Under the pieces are notes generated by a model, which was given only the letters and a program-made list of their open reading frames with translations, was not told where the DNA came from and did no database searches. The translations under genes and the position numbers were made by a program. From Rhizophlyctis rosea (Eukaryota > Chytridiomycota > Chytridiomycetes > Rhizophlyctidales > Rhizophlyctidaceae), in NCBI GenBank assembly GCA_027596075.1, contig JADGJC010000032.1, positions 1 to 64,000 of the forward strand: DNA of 64,000 nt, given 5' to 3'. Numbering within the stretch: position 1 is the stretch's first letter; each line of letters opens with the position of its first letter. This document shows, piece after piece, positions 27,923-40,185 of the stretch.

Positions 27923-29969
27923 TCACGTCCGACTAGAACTCCCAATCCCCCCTTCCTCACCCCCAACATCAACCCCCCCACCCGCACTCCCCTCAACCGG
28001 CCCCGCAGCCCCCGCAACCCCCCCAACCCCCTCCTCCCCAACCCCCATCAAAACACTCCTCTCCCCAACTCCCAACTCAACAGTCTCAAGCACCTTACTA
28101 TTATACCCCCCACACTCCCCACACTTATGATACAAAAAATGAAACTTCGCAAAACTCTTCTTCTCGCAATCGTTACAATATATATGACTCCGCGTATTCG
28201 CATACTCCGCCGGCATGGTGTGTTGTGCCAACATCGCGTCGATGCGTTTGAAGTAGTCTGTCATGTTCGCGAGGGATTTGAAGCAGGTCGGGCATTGGTA
28301 GGAGGTTTGGATGTATTCTTGGTGGCATTTGTAGTGGATGCAGTGGCCGCAGGGCTGCGCGGGGGAAGGGAGGGGAGGTGTTAGTTTGCGTGTACATAAG
28401 CGGGAGTACTGGAGCACGACACAGAAATCCCACATCTAGAAATCTCAAAACACCCAGGGGGGGGGCCCCGCCGCCCCACAAAAAAAACCCAAAAAAAAAA
28501 AACAACCCCCACAAAACACACAAAAAAAAAAACAAAAAAATAGATAGAAATAATTAAAACAAACCAACAAANNNNNNNNNNACCCCGCCCACCCACCCGC
28601 AAAAACACACAAAAAGCACTCGCGACCCCCCAAAAAAACTCACCATAAAAATAACCGTCGTAGTACTCGTAAACATATACTCCCCACAAATCGGACAATC
28701 ACTCTCCAAATTCCTCTCAATACACTTATGCTTCCCCTTCAAACTAATCGCCATACACACATTACACTTCTTACAATGGAAATAATCCTGCCCAAGCCCC
28801 TTCCCAATCCGACAAATCCCACAATCAAAACAATGGTAAATGTTCTTCCGTGGGTCGTCGTCCCACAATTTACATTCCCCGCAATAGTAGCGTGCAACCG
28901 GTAAATCGCAAGCGGGGTTGGTACAGTGTTGGGAAGCAGGTTGGACGGTGGAACAGTGCATGCACATCATGGTGGTGGTGAGGTTGCGCACGATGTTGTG
29001 GTCGGAGACTTCGTCGTGGCAGAAGCGGCAGGTGAACCATTTGCCACAGCAGTGGGCTTGGAGTTTGGTGGAGCGTTGGTAGTGTTTGCAGCCTAGGATG
29101 CCTTCTTCTCTGTCCTGTTTTTTTAGAGAGGGAGCGAAAAGTTGTTTAGTATTCCTTCCATCTAAAGTGTTTATTCAAGTAATACTCACATGGTATGTCT
29201 TTTGCCGATCAAAGTCCGTCACAACGTTGAAATCCGCTCGGCGGTTCTCTAGTTTGTTGCTGGCCAAAGATGCGCGGCTCCCTTGTGATTTTTGCTTCGT
29301 CGTCCATGAACTTGACATGAGTTCCTGTCAAAAAAGTGTGGCGTCAGCGTGTTGTTAAACACTTTCACCCAAGGCTTGAATTAGGTCAAGTACAACACAT
29401 ACCTGTATCCGCTTGGCTTTCTCCTGTGGTGACAAAGATGTATCGCCCTGAATTGCCACAATCCGCTTCCTCATCTCCTGCTGCTTGTTTTCAAGCACCT
29501 GAGGATCGTCCTCCACTTTCGACGGTCGTCGCTGTTGCATAAAGCCCGACTGTCGTTCCCCACCCGTGACCGTCCCCGTCCCACCCTCGCTATCACTAAC
29601 TTCATCATACTCCACCCCATCCTCCTGCCCATCATCCGAACCCTCCCCTTCCTCCTCCTGGTCATCGTCTTCAACATCTTCCCACAACTGCGACTCAGCA
29701 TCTCCTTCCCCGTCCTCCGCCTCCATATATTCCTCCTCCCCTTCGTCCGACTCAGTCCCCGCATCGCTCATTTCTTCATCCATAGATTCGTAGTCGTCCG
29801 TGCCGTAGGATGATGCTTCTGAGTCGTGCATGACTTCGTCCGTCGGTTCGCCGTATGGTGTGGCGTTGCGTCGGTTTGAGGCGGGGAGAATGGCGGGTGG
29901 GATGAGTGATGCCGACGAGGAGGTGGTGGGAGTGGTGGTTGGACCAGTGTAAGAGTTTTGGTGTGACAT
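27923..29969 (-). CDS. CHY zinc-finger and RING E3 ubiquitin ligase (RCHY1/PIRH2-like)
   Basis: CDS complement(join(27923..28354,28644..29114,29190..29324,29403..29969)), 534 residues, in phase throughout. The N-terminal about 190 residues are Ser/Thr-rich, then strongly acidic. The CHY zinc finger begins near residue 235 (ILGCKHYQRSTKLQAHCCG) with the expected Cys/His pairs. It is followed by the CTCHY domain (YYCGECKLWDDD, YHCFDCGICRIGKG, FHCKKCNVCM, HKCIER). Next comes a RING finger (CPICGEYM, then PCGHCIHYKCH, then YQCPTC) and a C-terminal zinc ribbon (YCNDC, HKCGECGGYNS). Animal PIRH2 ubiquitylates p53 and others; fungal and plant homologues are less well understood. The acidic extension is additional relative to animal PIRH2. 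The RING is split by an intron holding the N gap, but the coding junction is complete. A Ser/Gly/Val-rich tail ends the protein. Confidence 0.93.
28572..28581. other. Assembly gap (10 N) inside an intron
   Basis: Ten N bases in the last intron of the CHY/RING gene, flanked by homopolymer-rich C, G and A runs from about 28450 to 28640. The true intron length is unknown. Confidence 0.98.
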
Positions 29970-31306
29970 GACGGATACGTGTACGTGGGCAGAACTATGC
30001 AGTTACCCGTCAAGGGCGAACAGACCTGCCGTAGTTGTGAACGTGTGCGTGGTGGATCTCCGAATGCGTGGCAGTGATCTTCGCAATCGGTGGCGGGTAT
30101 GTTTGGTTACTAGTTGGGTGTGTGGTAAACTGTATGAAGCTTATCAGGGGAGCAGTAAGGTAGACTGTATGAGAAAGTCGGTCGCTTGGCGTATGGGAAA
30201 TAGATGGTGGTGGGAGGGCGTGATATTGTGACCTGAAGGGATCGAGTACGAACAAGCGAGAAAAGAGCAGGTGGCGGGAAAGCGTCAGTAAATATTCCCG
30301 GGGGACAATCGGCAACGTGCGAAACCTTGCTAGGAATCGCGTGTCCGGGTATCCGTCTATTCCCACCCTTGCCGCTTCTTGCTGAAAAAGACGAGACTCA
30401 ATTACCTACCGTCTACGCTAACGAGTGGGAGGGAAGAGGTGCTTTTGTGTGGCTAGACGCGAGCCGGGTTGTGTGGAGGAAGGGGTCCAGACTTTATGAA
30501 ATGGACCGTGGGTCGTTGAGGTTGTCAAACGATGGGGTTACCCTTGCTAGTGTGCAACCGAACCGAAAGTTAGCGAACAAGTGCCAAAAAAGTGGTTGTT
30601 CAGGGTGGGGGTCCACGACCGTTGGTTGCTTTCAGGTGGTGAGGTTGGTTCACAGTCTGGGTGGGAATTGACCGAGAGTGTTGTTGGCAACCACCAGTCA
30701 GAACTGCGGGCGCACTGACAGGGTCATATGAACACGGAGGGAGAGCGGGACTGAACACAAAGGGCTTGGAACTGTGAGCGGGCTGTTGGGGCTGGTGGAC
30801 CGTGGGTGGGTAATGAAGTTCACTGTTGGATGGTTGTTGCCCCACTCATGACCTCACTGTCACTCCCAACATGAGGCAATCGGTGCACCATTGATCCAAT
30901 GGTCCGAATGAATGCGATCGACAGTGAGCGGTCAAGTGGACAGGTGAATTTTACACTCCCAGGGGGGTGCCACCGCCACCCGTAGAGCCGTACTTGGAAA
31001 TTCCTCCACAAAACGCGGTCGAGGAGACACCCGGAAATGGCGCATGCCACGGCATGGCGCACACTGCATGTCGCCACATTATGTCCGGGCGCTCAGACGT
31101 TCCACTTTGTTGCTCAATTTACCTTTCCTCAATAGGTATCTGGGAACGTCGAATAAAGGGGGGGAGTGGCATCCAGGACCCCATTGATCAACTATTTCAT
31201 TCCTCCTCCATTACCAGTCAATGGAAAAGCCAATGTATTGAGCAACGGTACAGGTAACAAATATCGCAAACGCACACGTCCTTCGACTGTCACTGACCCA
31301 ACTATT
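29970..31306. other. Intergenic, 1.3 kb, no gene supported
   Basis: Lies between the 5' end of the E3 gene and the 3' end of F-box gene A. Only short frames with no motif; no repeat or RNA gene seen. Confidence 0.5.
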
Positions 31307-32778
31307 TCACACTATCCCCTCCTCACCCACTTCAATTTTCACCATCGGCCGATGAAACAAACGCGTCGTGCCCGGCGCCCCCGTCCTCCGTCCCACCCCA
31401 TCAACCGGGTACTCATTAATAGCAAAGCAATATCCCGTCATCACATCATTCTCATCTACCGTATGATGTCGCACCTTCCTAGTCTTCGGATCCACCACAA
31501 TAAGCTCAACCCATGACCACGATAGGTCGTCATCCTCGCTATTATACAGCTTCTTGAAAACCATCCGCTCCTCAAAGAAATTCAAGTTGTCGACGTCTAC
31601 GGGCAAGAAGGAAGAAAGATCCAGGATCTGAATAAGGTCTGCATTGAAGTCGAAGATTGAAAATCGTAGTCTGGCGTGCAAAAAGATGTTGAATCTGGTT
31701 ATTTTCAGATGCTGGCCAATTGGCGAGATGTCCGGCGGGATGGGGCGCGAAGCGACGATATGTTGATCTTCCAGACGGATGAGGGTAAGGAGATATACGT
31801 CGGTTGCTTCATCGCGAGATATATGTGCTAAGATTGTACCATTGAAGTCGAATGTGATGAACTGCATCGCGCGATGGGTGAAACGAGAAGAAGGGTTGAC
31901 CAATGATACGATGTGGAAATAGAGACCATCCGGACGACTTTCAGAAAGGTGAGCACGCGATTGGCAGATGCGTACGACGTCAATATCGCGCTGGTAGCAC
32001 TCCAAATCCATGATCATCACGAGGTCGCCGCTAGTCCAATCTTCGAACCTAAGTGACCTATGTCGACCGTCCTTCATTGTACGGGCCACAATTGACGTCC
32101 TTTCGTATTCCCCGGAAGATAAATCGGCATACTTGCGTAGACTACCGGAAGACTCCGAGAAGACCGTGTCATGCAAGCCGCAACCTTTGCCTCTGCTGCT
32201 CAACAAGCTGTACATGACTTGTCCATCTGGCCGCACCCCGTTTGCGTAGCCGTAACCATCAACAGGACGGGAATCGGCCCAAATCAGGTCCCTCACAACC
32301 CCACCACCCGTCCTGGTCAAAGTCTCCCCAACAATGAGTACCTTCACGTCTTCCTTCCCACCGCGCCGAGGTGTCCAACGTCGGTTCCAAGCCCACCACA
32401 GAGTCGCGACATCCCGCCAAGTTTCATGTCCCACAAGCTCAGGCAAACAGCCCGCCGGATATGCCTCAAGCAGCTTTGGCTTCCAGATCTGCATAGACAG
32501 CAATGCGAAGTGAGAAAGGTGATTTACGTCCGACTTTGGCGAAACAGCAACTCTTTTCGCACAAAAAGCATTGTGCCAAAACACGTGGCCCAAGTAAACA
32601 AAGCGTCTCCCCCGCTCATACAAATGCAGAGCGGTTTACACACCTGAACATGATTAACCCTAGACAACGTACACCATTGCTTGCACACACGTTCACAAAT
32701 AAGCAGCTCGGGCACCGACACGTGCGGATGGGCGAAGAGCAGTGTGAGAATCTCGGGAGAAGTTAGAACGGAGGCCAT
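31307..32778 (-). CDS. F-box protein A (paralogue of the gene at 38.3-39.7 kb)
   Basis: CDS complement(join(31307..32488,32644..32778)), 438 residues. The ATG at 32778 opens an F-box-like N-terminus: SPEILTLLFAHPHVSVPELL then VCKQWCTL. The 155-nt intron follows codon 45 in phase 0. The remainder (IWKPKLLEAYP, then WRDVATLWWAW) has no named domain but shows repeated hydrophobic/beta-like segments such as FDFNGTILAHI and FSIFDFN. It ends with NEYPVDGVGRRTGAPGTTRL, a block strongly shared with paralogue B. F-box proteins recruit substrates to SKP1-cullin ligases; the substrate is unknown. The shared intron position and about collinear sequence show that A and B arose by duplication. They flank the HET-ankyrin gene on the same strand. 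Confidence 0.8.
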
Positions 32779-33584
32779 CGTCTCGTTTTTGCGAGGACTG
32801 TGTGGGAATTTGGTAAAGTGTTGACAATTGCTGGTTGGTGGCACGCGCAAGTGTTGTGAAGATGGAGATTATGGTGAAGTCGGTGGAGGCAGGCGCTCCC
32901 TCTGAGATTGTGATGCTTCTCGGAATTGGATGGGAAAAGGTTTGGGAAAGGTTCAGAGGCAGGGCAGTTCATTCAAGCGCGATCATTGATGCCATCAAAG
33001 TGTGGCTTAGATGTGAACAGTCCAGCCAGATTTCAGGGTCCTTCTCGCTTTTTGCTGAATGACGGACTTCTTGCTCTTTGTCATTTACAACGTATATTCT
33101 CTAACGCAATATAATTACCTGAACCATTCAATTCGCTGGCAAGGGACTCTTGGTAAAGGCGGATTGATGTCCCAATTTGGAGAAGCTTGGGAGGGAGAAG
33201 CTTGGGAGTACAACCTCATGACAGGGGAGCGCTCGCAGCTGGGGCTAACCCCATTCGGATGCAATCGGGCCGAAATGCAGCACCAACTTCCTGAACACAT
33301 AAAAAACTAAATACCATTTTGCAGCTCTTTTCGAAGCGGTCAGCATTGACCTGAAGTTTTCCACATCACCATTCAGACGCCACTCGTGCTATATTACGGT
33401 CGCCGGCCACTGTAACTTGGGTCCATCCAACACATGCACGGGAAGCACGCTCGAAAGAAAGGGTCCCATCGCCATTCTATAGAGTGTTTGATAGGAATTG
33501 CCTCCTCTCGGTGGGTAATCCGCCCCCTTAATCCCTCCCCCTCTCTTCCCAAAGACCATCAGACACAAACAACCGTCGCCCCCA
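32779..33584. other. Intergenic, no gene seen
   Basis: Separates the 5' end of F-box gene A from the 3' end of the HET-ankyrin gene. Contains a short imperfect duplication (gaagcttgggaggga then gaagcttgggagtac, about 33182-33212) and no convincing frame. Confidence 0.4.
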
Positions 33585-36500
33585 TCAAGGCTCAACCGCA
33601 CGCACGTCGCCGCCTCCCTCCCTAATTCCTCCCATCCCTATCCTGTTCTTCAGAATACCCACCACATCAGCATGTCCATTGCCCTCAGCCATCTGTAAAG
33701 CGGTGAAACCAAATGAATTCTTCAAAGATGCGTCAGCGCTATGATCCAGCAGGACAGTCACCACATCCCCCTTTCCGTTCCAAGCCGCCCAGTGGAGTGG
33801 AGTCTGACCATGTTGGTCTGCCAGGTTGATTTCAGCTCCCTGTGTTGCCAATGCATTGACGACCTTGGCGTGGCCTGCGGATACGGCAACATTTAGGGCG
33901 GAGTTTAGATTTTGAACCGAAGCGGACGTGGAGAGCACGTCAACCGTCGCCACGTGCCCTTTGAAAGCGGCAGCGCCTAGCGGAGTAACTCCTATGTTGT
34001 TCACCTTCTCCACATCGGCGCCATTTGCAACAAGGTATTCACAGACAGCGGTATGTCCGTTTAATGCTGCCAGAAACAATGGTGTGCCCGCCGTCGGGGC
34101 GTCAAGGTTTACATCAGCCCCTTTATCCACTAGTAATTGCACTTCCTCAAGCTGGCCGCAGCTGGCCGCATAGTGAAGGGCTGAGGAGTTTCCAACCGTT
34201 TGAACGCCACCCATTTCGGCTTGAGCATCTAAACATGACCGCACAATTGCGATGTACTCCTCCTCCTCCTCCTCCTCCTTTTCCTGCTTCCCATTCAACA
34301 ACAACGCCGTCTCCTCCTCTTGCAACACCCCGGCCTCCAACGAATGACGTACAACACTCGGTTTGTCAAACATGACTGCACATCTCAACCCGCAGCGCAA
34401 AGCAAACACCGGTGCATCCGCCCCCAATCTCATCAGATGCCGCTCAACATCCGCCTCGGTCGCACCCTCAGTAACTACAGACTCACTCCCAGAACACAAC
34501 TCCACCCTCACCAACTCCGTCTCAACCGCCGGAGATGCCAAAGCCCCACCCCCAACTCTAACAACCCCCCCATCGCCAACTCTAACCCCCGCAACACAAT
34601 GCTCCATCCCCACCTGCGCAACAAGCACCACATCCCCCTCCGTAGCAACATCCACAAACCAGTCCGCTTCATCCGTCACGCCAAATCTCCAAGGTAAACA
34701 TGCCGGATCCGCAAAATCAAAGCCGTATTTTTTCTTCGAGCCACGGGAGAGCATATCGGCCATTGTGGCTTGTTGCTCTGTGTTTGTGAGAGAGATTTCG
34801 TTGAGGCGGTATGGGAAGAGGGAGGGGATGTCGAAGGTGGGTGGACGACAGGGTCTGGGGGTTTGGTTCCATATTTGGAGGCATTCGATGTAATGAGTGA
34901 ACAACATTTGAAGGGCGATTTCTAAGTCTGGTGGGTAAGGTGCTCCAGCTTCCGTGACAGTTCCTTCCATGTGCTCTCGCCTCAACAATGCAAGGAGGAC
35001 TGCCTTCCAATCACAAAGAGAAAATAATAAACGCGATGGAATAGCGTCGACCTCCACGGGGGTTTCTTTGATTCGGGTGGGGACGGTGTTGAAATGGAGG
35101 GCTATGTGTTCGACTGTGGCGTCGGTTGCGTTATCGTAGGTCACAAGAAGAGTCAGATGGACGGCCATCAGCTTCTCCCCTATCCCAAGCGCGCCGTCCG
35201 CCTTAGCTGTTCCTTTCAACCGTTTCGCAAACCATTGATAACTCCTCCATGCCGCATATGGATAGACGCTTCCCTTCACGGGTAAAATCACCCCACTATA
35301 AAGCGCCCTATCCCCCGCGATAGAAACATCCCAACGATGATCGTCCCTCTCAACACCCATCATTCCTTCAAACGTAACATGCCTATACAAATCAGCCGTA
35401 TGGAACCCTTCCCACAGATTAGCAGGTTCAGGAATAACAATTGTTATTCCACCCCCCACCAAACATCCCCTTCCTCGGAACGCGTCCTGTTGCCACCGGA
35501 AAAAGCGCAGTCTCTATCAACAGATCAAACCATCGCTCCAAAAGCCCGTCGAGCGGAGATGCGTAATCAACCGGGAGGGGTTGACTAGGCCACAACCCTA
35601 TCATGGCGTACACAAGGTCATGAGACACAGAACAACTCCGAAGTTGATCCAACATGGCGAAAATGATGTTTCGCCAGGGTCTCTGTCCCAGTTCGACGTG
35701 GTGGATGGATTGGAGGATTCCCATTAGACGGAAGGCGTCTCTGACTACACTTTCCACGGATAACGCGGTGAGGGCGGAGTCGTTTAACGAGAGTGTGACG
35801 TCCATTTGATCCGATGTGCTAGTACTTCGGCGTGTTGTAATTGGTGGTTGCTGGTGGTTTAGTGTTTCGCGTATCCATGTTTGGGCGTGGTTGCGGAATT
35901 TGACGAATTGTGGCCAGGCGGAGTGGAGGTTTGATAGATGTTTTGCGGGATGGGTGTAGGATAACGCGGAAACTGTGATCAAAAGGTTTGGCATGGTGCC
36001 CTGGGTGTGACGCAAAGATAATGTTGTATGTTGTGATGCACTCTCCGCGTAAAAGTCATGGATACGTGGAAAGGCCGCCTCCTGAAACGTCCATACTCTC
36101 TTCATCCAGTTCATGTCCGAAATAGCAACCCGTTCCAAAGCCTTGACCGTCTTCATATCCAGAACCTCCGCTTCACAACTTTCGTTAAAAACATCAAACC
36201 AGCCGTCAAAGATACCCCCATCCCGCTGATCAAGAAGAACAACACATCGCCGCGCAGCCTTGTGCACCCGTCCCATATTCTTGACAGCCTCAACTTTATC
36301 GTCGTCGCTGGACTGATCGATGCAGAGCACGTCGCACCAGAACCATCCGCCGTCGTCCGCTGCGATTTCGAGAATGTCGGCGAATTTGGAAGAGGATGAG
36401 ATGGGGACGGCCCAAGGGAGGCCGATTTGGAGGGGTGGAGTTGGGTAGCCCCAGACGTGGGAGATGGCTGTAAAGGTTTCTTTGATTAGTTCGTCGTATG

Positions 36501-36720
36501 GGAGACCGGTGAATGTGACGGAATAAGTTAGGTCACAGGGGAAGTCTTGGACCGTTGGAGGGGGGGGAGTGGAGCAGGCCAGGAATTCGCAGATTTGCCT
36601 AAGTCCCACCAAAATATGGTCGGAAATTTTGGTGCAAATTCCTCCTCTTGTACAGTCCACGAAGCCCCCTGTGACCTCAGACGACACCCCCCGGTCGACC
36701 CGAAACAGTCTGCCGACCAT
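33585..36720 (-). CDS. HET-domain and ankyrin-repeat protein with one frame break
   Basis: ATG at 36720. The 3,136-nt span becomes one 1,044-residue frame if a single base is removed from the G6 run (plus-strand C6, 35452-35457). All three HET blocks are visible. These are FTAISHVWG (residues 83-91), then WFWCDVLCIDQSSDDDKVEA with NMGRVHKAARRCVVLL (127-162), then MKRVWTFQEAAF (206-217). A poorly conserved middle contains a Glu8 tract encoded by GAG repeats near 34255-34280. The C-terminus has about six ankyrin repeats (ALHYAASCGQLEEVQLL, ADVNLDAP, TPLFLAALNGHTAV, TPLHWAAWNGKGDVV, TALQMAEGNGHADVV). HET domains trigger heterokaryon incompatibility and cell death in ascomycetes, usually downstream of NLR-like sensors; ankyrin arrays act as binding platforms. 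No NACHT or NB-ARC is present. The break may be real inactivation, programmed shift or assembly error. No introns are apparent, unlike its neighbours. Confidence 0.82.
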
Positions 36721-38264
36721 TGCTTTTCTGACGTCGGGAATGGGCGGTGTGGAGTGTTTGGATTAGGTATTGCTATTTGATGGAGCCAAAGGAAGCGGCG
36801 AAGCTACAGCGCTGTTTTGACAAAACTTAAGAACAAAAACCGTTTTGTCAGTCAAATGCCCATCAAGTGCAGCACAAAGGTTTGGACAAGGGGGTTGGTT
36901 ATAAGATCATCACAAACTAGTCTGGTTAGCGCCCAGCTCCTTACCCAGGAGTTGTTTACTATTCACAGGCAGACTGGCGTTTTCATCAATGTATTTGTCA
37001 GTGATGTTGGAAGAGGTGACCGGCGAATTTATACTGAAATAGTTCAAGTATCAGTACACTTCACGACCACCTGTATGGTTACCTTGGGGGCTTCGACTAA
37101 AACAAGACGAATTTGTGCGCCGGTCAAAGGCAAGAAAGGGGACGAGGCGAGAGGGAAGGAACAACTCAGGAACTGACGGGGCTTGGATACAGGACTCCAG
37201 GGGGGGTAACACGGTGGCAAAAGGATGGGCACAAGCGCAGGGGCAGGAGGTGGCTCGGTGAACCCGAAGAAAGAAGGAGGTGAGAACGGAAACGGAGATG
37301 GGAAGCCGAAGGTGTGGACACATTATGGCGTTGGACCACACTTCACCAGTTGTGGAAACGGAGGTGACCGGAGCCACCGGGTGGGAGGGATAGCCGAGCC
37401 CGTCACCCAAGCCATTTACGTCTGAAGTAGATGCAGACTTGTGTTCGTGTGTTGAGAGAGTGTCGTTGGGGTGGAAGGAAATGGGCAGGAAGTCGGACGT
37501 TCGAAAGAAAGTGTCTGGCATCGTTGGCATAGGATTCTTGGTGTACGCTTAAAACATGGGATGGAAGGTCAATGGTCCGCAGCGGACTTTCATTTGCTCC
37601 AGTGTGCTGTTGAATACGGCACCATCTCTCGATAGGGATCTGGAGTATCTGCTGTTGCGCAAATGTTGGGACATACAGTGACTGATGTGGAACGAAGATT
37701 GTCAAGTGGGAGTTTTGGCAATATCGGAATAGGATGTAATTTCCAGCGCCAACATTGTTATAATTATAATGCTTGCGGAGGCGGATGGGGAAAAAGTGGG
37801 GGAGTGGCGAAAAGAGGGCAGCACACCTAGCAGTAAAAAGAGGATAGGTCACGGCAAAGGAAACCTGCAAATGGGATCTAAGCCATTCAATCGGTAATAC
37901 AACAATCATAACTAATGTTTGAAAAATGATGAGTGTGGTGTGAGATCTCGATCACAGCGCCTACTGTAGAATTTGCAATGCTTCACCTGCTTGCTTGTCA
38001 TGGCAGAGGCCCGAGGATTTGTTGACGGTAACACCACAGATGGGGTAAGATGCAAGGAGATTTCCATCCTACATCCATCCTACCACAGCAACTGCCCACT
38101 CCAAACTGATATGACTTTACAAAAGCTTTGAAATTTGCAAGATCGGCGACTAACCCGCCAAACGAGCCACGCCGGTAAGAATGAACGAACTGCGTATCCC
38201 GCCAAGACATGATGCAGTTGCCAAATTGCCCTCCCTATCCCATCGCACCAACAACTACCCATAC
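36721..38264. other. Intergenic, 1.5 kb, no gene supported
   Basis: Upstream region of the HET-ankyrin gene and downstream region of F-box gene B. Frames here (for example 37403-37909, minus) lack motifs and have AT-rich, hydrophobic-random composition, so I do not call them. The end of F-box gene B might extend slightly into this stretch through a gtgagt donor at its last codon. Confidence 0.4.
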
Positions 38265-39705
38265 TCACCCCCAACTCCATCCACCCATGGACCGCCAACA
38301 CAAACGCACCGCACCCAGTGCCCCAGTCCTCCTCCCGTCCCCATCAACGGGATACTCATTCATACCAAACCAATACCCCCCACTACTCTCCATCACATAC
38401 CCCCTCGCCTCCGTCCTTTTAGGATCAACCACAATAACTTCATTGAACTCCTTCCCCTTTTCCAATCCCAACGTCCCTACTGGTTCATCATACTTAACCA
38501 CATCCCTCCCGATCACCAACCAATCATCATACCATCCCCTCACCTCCGCATGTTCAGGCATCCACGACAAGTCCAGTTTATGAAGGAAGTTGCCCCTCAA
38601 GTCAAACACTTCCGTACACCGAGTCGTCTCATCATGTAGACACACGTTGAGTCTTGTCATCCGCACGTCTGGAGGTAAAGAAAAGGAGATCGGATTGGAC
38701 GCAATGGTTTGTTGTCCTTTCAGGCGGAGGAGGGTAAGGTAATACGCAGGATTGCTGTCCATGACTTTAAGAGTAATGTGCGCAAAGGTGGTGCCGTTGA
38801 AATCCCATCGTAGAAGTTGCCTCGAGGAAAAAGAGAAATGGAAGGACGGGTCATATGGTGAGATGATGTGATATGTGGGGCCGTGTTCCATAAGCACCAC
38901 GTATGATTGGCGGACAAGAAATACTCTTGTTTTATCAGGAAGGTGCCTAACATCTTTACTGGTCATGATGATGTCGCCGGTATCCCAATTTTGGAAGATG
39001 TGTGTGCCGTCGGGCGTCGTGCGGGCAAGGATGGTCGTTTGTTCGTGACGAGAATACAAGATGTCCGTGTATTGATGCAGAATGGTTCCGGAGAATACTG
39101 TGTCAAATTTGGACCCAACCAAGCTGTCGTGGTAGATGACTTGGCCATCTAGTCGCGCTCCATCGATTGTCAAGTCCCCTCTATGGAGATGCCCGGCCCA
39201 TGTCAAATCCCGAACCACCCCTTCACTCTTCCTGCTAAGTGTCTTGCCGTATTGAAGGTTCAATACATCTTGACTTCCGCCAATTTGAGGGGTGAAGGGT
39301 CGCCTCCACGCCCACCACTTGGTTGCGACATCACGCCAATTTTCACTGCCGATCAGCTGAGGCAGGCAGCCATCTCCAAACCCTTCAAGCAGCTTTGGCT
39401 TCCAAATCTGAGCGAGTAAAATATAGAGGTCAGGTTTGGTGCCCAAACACCAGCAGGCGTCCACCTTTAAAGGGTTCACCGCAACTTTGTCGAGAAAACA
39501 CGGGCCACACCATCTCTAGCTGGTGACCAGCAACATATGAACGCACCTGGCTATCATTAGTCCGCATCAACGTACACCACTGCTTGCACACCAGTTCAAA
39601 GTTGAGGAGGTCTGGTACAGTGACGTCAGGATGGGAGAAAATAAGCGTGAGAATGTCGGCGAAGTTTTCAAACGATGGCATTTTCTTCTCCAGTGTTATT
39701 GACAT
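38265..39705 (-). CDS. F-box protein B (paralogue of F-box protein A)
   Basis: CDS complement(join(38265..39407,39547..39705)), 433 residues. ATG at 39705. The F-box-like start is ADILTLIFSHPDVTVPDLL then VCKQWCTL. The intron sits at the same codon as in paralogue A, just before IWKPKLLE. Shared blocks: WRDVATKWWAW, GVVRDLTWAG, RLDGQVIY, WDFNGTTFAHI, IVVDPK and NEYPVDGDGRRTGALGAVRL. It stops a few residues after the last block. The final Gly codon overlaps a consensus donor (gtgagtatgg), so an additional 3' exon is possible. Role by family: SKP1-linked substrate receptor; substrate unknown. It sits between the HET-ankyrin gene and the USP7-like gene, all on the minus strand. Confidence 0.8.
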
Positions 39706-40185
39706 ATCGGTGCTGGTGCTGGCTTGCAAAGAACCGCAACGCCACTATCGTGATAGTGAATCCAGAACACGGATGTGTAGGTTGCTAAGTCAACTCTGAA
39801 GCGATGCCAAAGACACTGCACAGATCGTCGGTGATTGTTGAACAAAGTACAGAAAGGTCGAGTTGCCACGAGTCAGGAACTCGGGGCCTGGGCCCCATGG
39901 GGCGTGACCCAAATTCACCCAATCTCACATAAAACCTCCTGTTTTCAAATTTCCAACACCCCCGTTCCCCACTTGGAGTCTCGATTCAGATTGACAGACA
40001 AAGACGCGTTTTCAATGGCTTTCGGCATCCATGCGATGTTCACTATGTTCGCAGGCCAATTTTACCCATCCAAAACTTCGAGATCCATATGACCACCAAA
40101 AAAGAAGAAACGAAAACTGTCTGGATATCTTTATTCAAGCACATATTACCAAAATCAATTTCTGATATGATTGCGATCAAAAGTC
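39706..40185. other. Intergenic, 480 bp, no gene seen
   Basis: Holds the upstream region of F-box gene B and the 3' end of the USP7-like gene. Contains tttattcaag and TA-rich stretches consistent with a 3' UTR. Confidence 0.4.

Noticed and set aside
27552..28130. Plus-strand frame opposite the CHY/RING gene
   Set aside because: It overlaps the conserved last exon on the other strand and has AC-driven Thr/Pro composition.
32500..32640. Continuation of F-box A exon 2 upstream through the intron
   Set aside because: The frame stays open across the 155-nt intron, but paralogue B has an intron at the same codon and the F-box lies beyond it.
37403..37909. Minus-strand 168-codon frame between HET-ankyrin and F-box B
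   Set aside because: No motif, and its composition looks random; most likely chance.
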